Assembly (NCBI GenBank): GCA_030762175.1
Contig: CM060838.1
Location: forward strand, 16,599,501 to 16,663,500
Source: Metallyticus violacea
Lineage: Eukaryota; Arthropoda; Insecta; Mantodea; Metallyticidae
DNA length: 64,000 nucleotides
Direction: 5' to 3'
Below, one piece after another: positions 58,511 to 64,000 of this stretch. The notes beneath the pieces are model-generated. The model ran no database searches, had not been told where the DNA came from, and was given only the letters and a program-made list of their open reading frames with translations. The first letter of the stretch is position 1, and the number at the start of each line of letters is the position of its first letter. A program made the translations under genes and the position numbers.

Positions 58511-58658
58511 AATTAACAGTAATAATAAAAGGAGATAAGGATAAAACACAGTCTAGCTTCTTGCCATAGAAGAACTCCAGTAGTTGGAAATTAGCAATTT
58601 CAAGTGTGACTTTATCTAAGTGTTTTACCCTTATCTACTTTTATTATTACTGTTAATT
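58511..58658. repeat. Fold-back (MITE-like) repeat: 39-bp arms, 70-nt loop
   Basis: The arms 58511-58549 and 58620-58658 are reverse complements at 37 of 39 positions. They start 'aattaacagtaataataaaa' and end 'gataaaacac' (left) or 'ggtaaaacac' (the right arm inverted). One of the two differences is compatible with a G-U pair in RNA. The loop (58550-58619) contains 'gtagttggaaattagcaatt'. Both sides are AT-rich, and a (TA)n run abuts the left arm. It has the form of a small fold-back or MITE remnant. Expression as a hairpin RNA is possible but unproven. Confidence 0.85.
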
Positions 58659-59045
58659 TGTTACATTGTTAATAGTGTTATTTTATTTTTATTTTTCGTG
58701 TATTTTATATATATAGTCCATTAAATAATTTATTCTAAAACAAAATTCCAATTTTTTAATTCATTAAATTAACTGCTTTAGTACCTATGGAGAATTTTAA
58801 TGATAATCATATGAGCCCCTGACCTAAAACAGCCAGACATGGTCCTACAACTGAAATGCTCAGTGATACATCTTCGCCCAAATAAGTTTGAAAACTTTTT
58901 ATTGTGATATAGCAGCCGGCATCCTAACCAACTCAGCGACAGAAGCAGCTAAACATTTTAGGAACTACTACAACACATTCCAAGTATACGAAAATATTAC
59001 ATTTCAGATATAAAAATTAAGTAAATACTTTTCAGTGATTTTTTA
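58659..59045. other. Intergenic stretch, no gene seen
   Basis: AT-rich, without supported features. Confidence 0.4.
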
Positions 59046-59270
59046 ATTTGGTTTATTTACGAAAGCTCTTTAACATCTCAGGTCATCAGCGTCCCATTCA
59101 ATTCCGGGCGTGAAATGGTCGACAAATTTTGCTCAGAGGTCTCTTCTTTCAGGCTTGGAGGTTCTTTATCGTGCCGTAAATGTACGACATGGTACCCACG
59201 GCTTTACTTCCCTTCCGAAGGAAGTCATGCTTACGATTTTTTACCTCCTGACCGGGATCGAACCGGCGAA
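59046..59270 (-). mobile_element. SINE-B copy 6 (head truncated)
   Basis: Tail and body are intact: 'ctctttaacatctcaggtca', 'gacaaattttgctcagaggt' and the fold-back 'cccttccgaaggaag'. A piece of the B box remains ('gatcgaaccggcg'), but the 5' tRNA-like end is missing or rearranged beyond 59262. Confidence 0.85.
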
Positions 59271-60373
59271 AATCCCATTGTGAGACCAAAATTTTGGTGT
59301 TTGGTATGCTATAAAAATCTATGCGCTTGAATTTAAGGGACTATGAATATCCGACTCCGCCGGCAAACAGCGTGCTTCCCAGTGTGAAACAAATCCTTGT
59401 TAAGCCGACCACACAACCAAACGAGGGCTCTGTATTATTGTTAATTGTAATTTATATTCCTGGTGGTTTCTTATTTGGAATACAATTATTTTTGCTCTTA
59501 TCTGTTGCTATATTGTATTTTCATTAACAATGTCTCTGTATACGATTTAAAAATAACCAGAATAAGCTTTTGATAAAATTAATTACCATTGATTGTTTCT
59601 CATTGTTTTGATATTAGAAAGAAAATGTCCTACGTTTTATAAATATAAATTCAAGATCAATAATATTTCAAGAAATTGATTGTAATCAAAGACCAAAGCG
59701 AGATTACAGCATAAACTTCTAAACCGATTGAACGATTTAAAACTGGTTAATTTTCCAATGCAAAAATAATACAGTAAAAAGTACATTTTTAAAATAAAAA
59801 TATTTCTTTTTGCACAAAATGTTAATGCAACAGCAATGATAATGAAATAAATCTTGCAGAAGAGATTTAACAGTCAGTCAGGTTCAAACACCGCATCCAT
59901 GCGTACAAAGTTCACCCTCCCTTAACACTTCCAATTGTTGGTGTAGTCATTGTCACTTTGGTCAAACACAATTCAGTTAACCTAACGACACAGGACAACT
60001 CATTAACAGGGGTGCCAGAGTAGGGAGCGCTTTGTTCTATGCTCTTCAACTAATTACTTAAGCTTAAAATCAAATTATACGAGGAAGTAGTTAATTACAA
60101 CGGAAGTTTCAACTAGCGGAGTTGATGAACCATCTCGTCGGGGGGAGGGGGAAATAGGTGAATTAGTTTCGGCGATGAGTAAAAGATTACTTGAAACATT
60201 CTTTCTCTCTTAACGCTTTTTGGAGCAGAGGTTTGTTAGGTAAGGTTACAAAAGAATTCAAACATAACAGGCAACAGAATGAAATTTAAACTTCTCCTAA
60301 CTTGGTGCTGAATTCAATGTGGAAATCTGGTATTCATACACACATCATGTTGATGTGAATGATTAGTTGTTGA
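59271..60373. other. AT-rich stretch, no gene seen
   Basis: A 68-codon plus frame (59321-59527) lacks motifs. A G-rich patch lies near 60140. Confidence 0.4.
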
Positions 60374-60574
60374 TTTGGTTTATTTATGGATGCTCTTTAA
60401 CATCTCAGGTCATCAGCGTCTCATTCAATTCAGAGCGTGAAATGGCCGACAAATTTTGCTCAGAGGCCTCTTCTTTCAGTCTTGAGGGTTTTTTTCATGC
60501 CGTAAATGTACGACGCGGGACTTACGGCTTTACTTCCCTTCCGAAGGAAGTCATACTTAGGACTTTTACGCCCC
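60374..60574 (-). mobile_element. SINE-B copy 7 (5'-truncated)
   Basis: Tail and body from 'ggtttatttatggatgctct' to 'gacttttacgcccc'. The whole tRNA-like head, with both promoter boxes, is absent. A T run (60627-60642) lies 50 bp beyond. It is a dead-on-arrival copy. Confidence 0.87.
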
Positions 60575-60642
60575 AACGATGTGGTACTTACCGTTCCATC
60601 TTGAACAGGTAAACTTGAAACATTACTTTTTTTTTTTTTTTT

Positions 60643-62416
60643 GGTCTTGATGTTAGAGAGCAAGTTTGACAGCCATACTTCCTTCTTTATGCTTAACTTT
60701 CGGAACTCGTTTCTCAAAATTAATATTAAATTGCAGAACTTCCTCCAAGCCAGACCTGCTATTCCTTTTATTTCCTTGCTTAAAAAGATTACTGAGGAAA
60801 TAATTTGACGTGGATAAACATATTCATGGAAATATTCTTATAGTTTCTCATCAACTCAAATCAGTTCTTCTTCAGTATTTGTAAATATTTTAATTTCCTA
60901 GGATTCATAAATAAGCCCATTTCTTTGTTGGCTGTGCTTAGCTCGTTTAGCAATAGCTTCTAAATGCCTTAGAATTGTGGTATTAGAAGATCGTTTACAG
61001 ATGTTAAATGGATTAGCCTAAGGCGCTATGTTGACACCATATTTGTTCCATAAGAAGGCAAATTATTTGTTTTGTACATGCGTGTTTTACGTAATATGTT
61101 ATTTAAACTAACTTTATTCAGTTAAAACCATGTTGTAAAAGCTCAACATAAATTATTCTGCTATTATCACCTGTAAAAATTTAAAACAGGTATATTCTAA
61201 AGAACTCTATGCATATATTACTAAACACAATCTAATTAGCAAATAATTTAACATCCAAATGAGGAAATCTGAAAAAGCATACTTTTTAAGTAATGTTTAT
61301 ATATTTAGTATAATTATAATAGATTTCAAATCGTTAATCCGTGGATTGAGGGCAGCAATAGCAGAGTAGCCCTTGTTGCTAGCCGGTTCCTCTCTCCTTC
61401 AATGTCCCCACCTAAATAGTTAAGAGCGTTGTCTTTGTACTGTTCGTATGTTCTTAAGGTGAAACGAAGTCTTGAAAAAGTCCTGAAACGAAGTGTTCTT
61501 TCGTTTTGTCACTTAATGCTGCTAAAATGCCAAAAAACCAGAAAAAAGTCATGTATAATTAATTGTATGTGAAAAAAATTGCACAGGGAACAGGAATTTC
61601 ACAAATTTCCACTTGGAATGCCACTCTACTTTTAAAATTAAAATCGTATAAAATAAATATTGTCACTTGCTAATGTAAATAGAGCATATTATGCAACAGG
61701 GTTTTGGATAATACTAGAAATTACATTACTGACGCACATTGAATAGTTTTAATGGCGAAGCATGGCTTCAGTAAATAGCCATGTAGCGACACAGAGCAAC
61801 AGATACTGAGTGGAATGCAGAAAAAGCCGATCTCGTAAAGGAAATTCCATTGCATGACCAAAGAAATTGTTTATGGTGCGCACTTTACGATTACGGACCC
61901 ATGTTTTATGAAAATACCGATCTTTTGCTTGAATTGAGGAATTATGTATATTCTACTTAGCCGAGAAACGCGTGTTGCATCGTTCTGCTACTACATCCTT
62001 CGGCAAGGCTTAACCTCAAATTTCTTTATTCTCTCGTAAATTTGGTAAACTGAAACCCGACTCGTTTCTCCATTATAAGAGCAGTAAGTAAGGCTACTAT
62101 TTATTGGCTTGCGTGTAAAATTTTATTTAAAGTTATATTAAAACTGTTTTGGATTTTTTTTAATTGTATGTAAGGTATTAGCTTGTAGTGCGTGTTTAGT
62201 TGCTAGATGTTATATTGGAGATTTTTCAATGAATTCTTCCGCCGCAGTTTAATTATTCAGGGAATAGCTGTAAGAAACATCTTATAAGTTGAATATTCTT
62301 TGATAGATCTATGCTCGTTTCTGCGCTGGTTATTTTATATTACATATAAATTGCAATTGTTAATGTTTTATGCGTGAGTAATATAAACAATAAATACATT
62401 ATTTAAGAGCATATTT
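60643..62416. other. AT-rich stretch, no gene seen
   Basis: A GC-balanced patch at 61335-61440 has no assignment. No other feature is supported. Confidence 0.4.
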
Positions 62417-62429
62417 CAATTAAAAACAG

Positions 62430-62694
62430 ACCGCCAAGGATGGCCGAGGTCGTTAAGGCGCGGACTCGTGAGAGGGAGATCTGGAGTTCGAATCCCGCCA
62501 GGACCGTCCTCCCTGACTGAGGTTTTTTCCAGGTTTTCCTCAGTCCTCATAACTGGCAAATGCCTGGAACGTTTCCTTCCTTAAAATATCCTTTCCCAAT
62601 TTATCATTCCATTTCATGTATCACCAATGCTCACCGCCTGTGGTGTCTCAGTAGTATAAACGGGTGTTAAACACAATTAAAAAAAAAAATAAAA
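62430..62694 (+). mobile_element. SINE-A copy 10 with 13-bp target-site duplication
   Basis: Plus-strand copy between the direct repeats CAATTAAAAACAG (62417-62429 and 62695-62707). The A-box region TGGCCGAGGTCGTTAAGGCG and B box GTTCGAATCCC are intact. About 25 bp of the body are deleted ('ggcaaatg' is joined to 'cctggaacg'). The tail ends in an A-rich run, 'aaaaaaaaaataaaa'. Confidence 0.95.
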
Positions 62695-62707
62695 CAATTA
62701 AAAACAG

Positions 62708-63912
62708 TTTACTTATATGCAAATTATTGATCTTAGTTTGCAGTTAAGATAAATATTATTCAATTATATTGTAATAGAGATCCTGAACTTGCTAAATCTT
62801 AATTAACACATTAAACATCATAATTAGCACTTGAATTTGCTTGTCATACTGTGTATCAATCAAACAAGAACCATACACAGCCAATGTGTAGCGTTCTTGA
62901 TACAGTTCCTGCCTCATTAAACCGCTTGTCAACATAGAATTATAATAATACTTATACATACAAAAGATTGGTTTTTTCTTTCTTTTTTCGCAATTAGCTT
63001 TTTGTAACTCTAATTGTAGAACCGCAGATGTTCAAATAATTTAAATAAAAAAAATCTAAAGCAGTTTTTAAAATACAATTGTAAAATTGCATTTCCCATT
63101 TTAATTATGTAACTATTTTAAAAATATGTGTTAATAAACAATGAAATATAGTTTTAACAGTTCCTAAGATAGCGGTAAGTTAAGAATATAAGATTCTGAA
63201 ACTCTACTTAAGGTTTCTATTTCAAAAACTGATAGAAACTAGAATTTTACTTTTTCTGAAGCTTGTTTGTGGTATTTTAATGTAAATGCACATATATATT
63301 TATGTTACAACAGATGAATAAATAAAAAACGCCCTATAGATAATATATCATGTGCTACTTTATTGTATGAACTGTGTAGGATTTTGTGTTTAGAAAAAAA
63401 CCATTCCCTCCCGCTCTCATTACTAAAACTATAGCAGAGTATGGAGAGCAAGCAGGGATTTCCCTAAATATCTGAATGTTAATAGACCTTTGATGATTAT
63501 CTTCTCTTGCTACACTGCGCTGTGTAAAATACAGCTTGGTGAATGGCTCAATTTAACTCGACCCTGCCCCGGATTTGGCTGCGTCACGCAAACGCTATGT
63601 GTATCCATGTTCCAGTTGATTGGCCTCAGTGATCATGTGCACAATAGAAAGCATCCGTTTCACAAAATAAAGTTCACTGTGATGGAAAATGACGAGTCAC
63701 AGTGACTGAATTTCACAGAACAAATAACAGTAATCGTAGAAACAGAGAAAGAAGCACTTCTTCATTGCCATTACCAGCTGTTTCTTTACATTCTCCTTCT
63801 AACGCATTCTTTTGCTAATATACTTTTCTTTCCTCCTACTATGCAATTTATTTTTCATTTTCCTTCCCTTTTTCTTATTATTTTGTCCAGTGATTTTCTC
63901 TGGACCACTGTG
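62708..63912. other. AT-rich stretch, no gene seen
   Basis: A 71-codon plus frame at 63490-63705 in GC-balanced sequence shows no recognised motif. Otherwise AT-rich. Confidence 0.35.
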
Positions 63913-64000
63913 TCGGTCCTGGTGGTGTAGTAGTAACCATACTTGCTTCCTAACCCAAGATCGCAGGATCAATGTATTCTTTCAGGCGTAAAAATCCTAG
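63913..64000 (+). mobile_element. SINE-B copy 8 (cut by window end)
   Basis: Head GTCCTGGTGGTGTAGTAGTA, then 'cttcctaacccaagatcgca' joined directly to 'ggatcaatg'. The palindromic B box is therefore missing again, as in copies 1 and 4. The body continues past the window edge with 'ggcgtaaaaatcctag'. Confidence 0.9.

Noticed and set aside
1..64000. CRISPR arrays, bacterial operons, prophage or riboswitches
   Set aside because: The sequence is plainly eukaryotic repeat-rich DNA. The tandem repeats seen are microsatellites or diverged minisatellites without spacer structure.

Overview
The window is AT-rich, non-coding, repeat-dense eukaryotic DNA, most likely from an insect or another arthropod. 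The evidence is the mixture of tRNA-derived SINEs, mariner-type DNA transposons, a hAT element whose decayed product resembles ZMYM1-like transposases, jockey/CR1-like and RNase H-bearing LINE remnants, and a Penelope-like GIY-YIG endonuclease remnant. Microsatellites, long poly(A)/poly(T) runs and decayed frames are frequent. I cannot name the species. I found no host gene that I can defend. Every long recognisable reading frame belongs to a broken mobile element, and many short open frames are translations of SINEs.

Two SINE families dominate. SINE-A has a Leu/Ser-tRNA-like head and is present in about ten copies near 4.1, 14.7, 21.2, 23.0, 37.3, 44.9, 46.3, 52.3, 53.5 and 62.4 kb. SINE-B has a tRNA-like head with a palindromic B box and is present in about eight copies near 5.1, 18.2, 34.4, 34.8, 40.0, 59.0, 60.4 and 63.9 kb. 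Several copies keep target-site duplications of 9 to 14 bp, so they moved by target-primed retrotransposition.

Layout. From 0.9 to 2.1 kb lie a decayed coding remnant, an inverted repeat and a TAA microsatellite. From 7.8 to 9.6 kb is a nest of two adjacent jockey-like LINE tails beside a Penelope-like GIY-YIG remnant. A purine-rich, possibly retroelement-derived frame lies at 15.6-16.2 kb. One mariner copy lies at 19.9-21.15 kb on the minus strand, and a sister copy with intact ends and a TA duplication lies at 49.96-51.2 kb on the plus strand. Two further Tc1/mariner-superfamily remnants lie at 25.0-25.3 kb and 49.1-49.8 kb. A LINE RNase H/C-terminal remnant lies at 28.8-29.5 kb next to a trinucleotide repeat. 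A CR1/jockey-type LINE tail lies at 38.6-39.4 kb. A 2 x 159 bp tandem duplication abuts a palindrome at 48.04-48.38 kb. A 3.35 kb hAT element occupies 54.27-57.63 kb, inserted inside an ~80-bp minisatellite. A 39-bp-arm inverted repeat lies at 58.5 kb.

These elements are independent insertions of different ages and do not form a pathway. The best-resolved event is the hAT insertion: terminal repeats, an imperfect 8-bp target duplication, decayed transposase motifs and the interrupted minisatellite all agree on the same boundaries. I did not find a convincing new biological system. The most useful leads are the nested hAT, the mariner pair with a microsatellite grown inside the transposase frame, repeated loss of the palindromic B box in SINE-B, the fold-back repeat at 58.5 kb, and a possible exon on the minus strand ending at a consensus splice donor near 12.55 kb.
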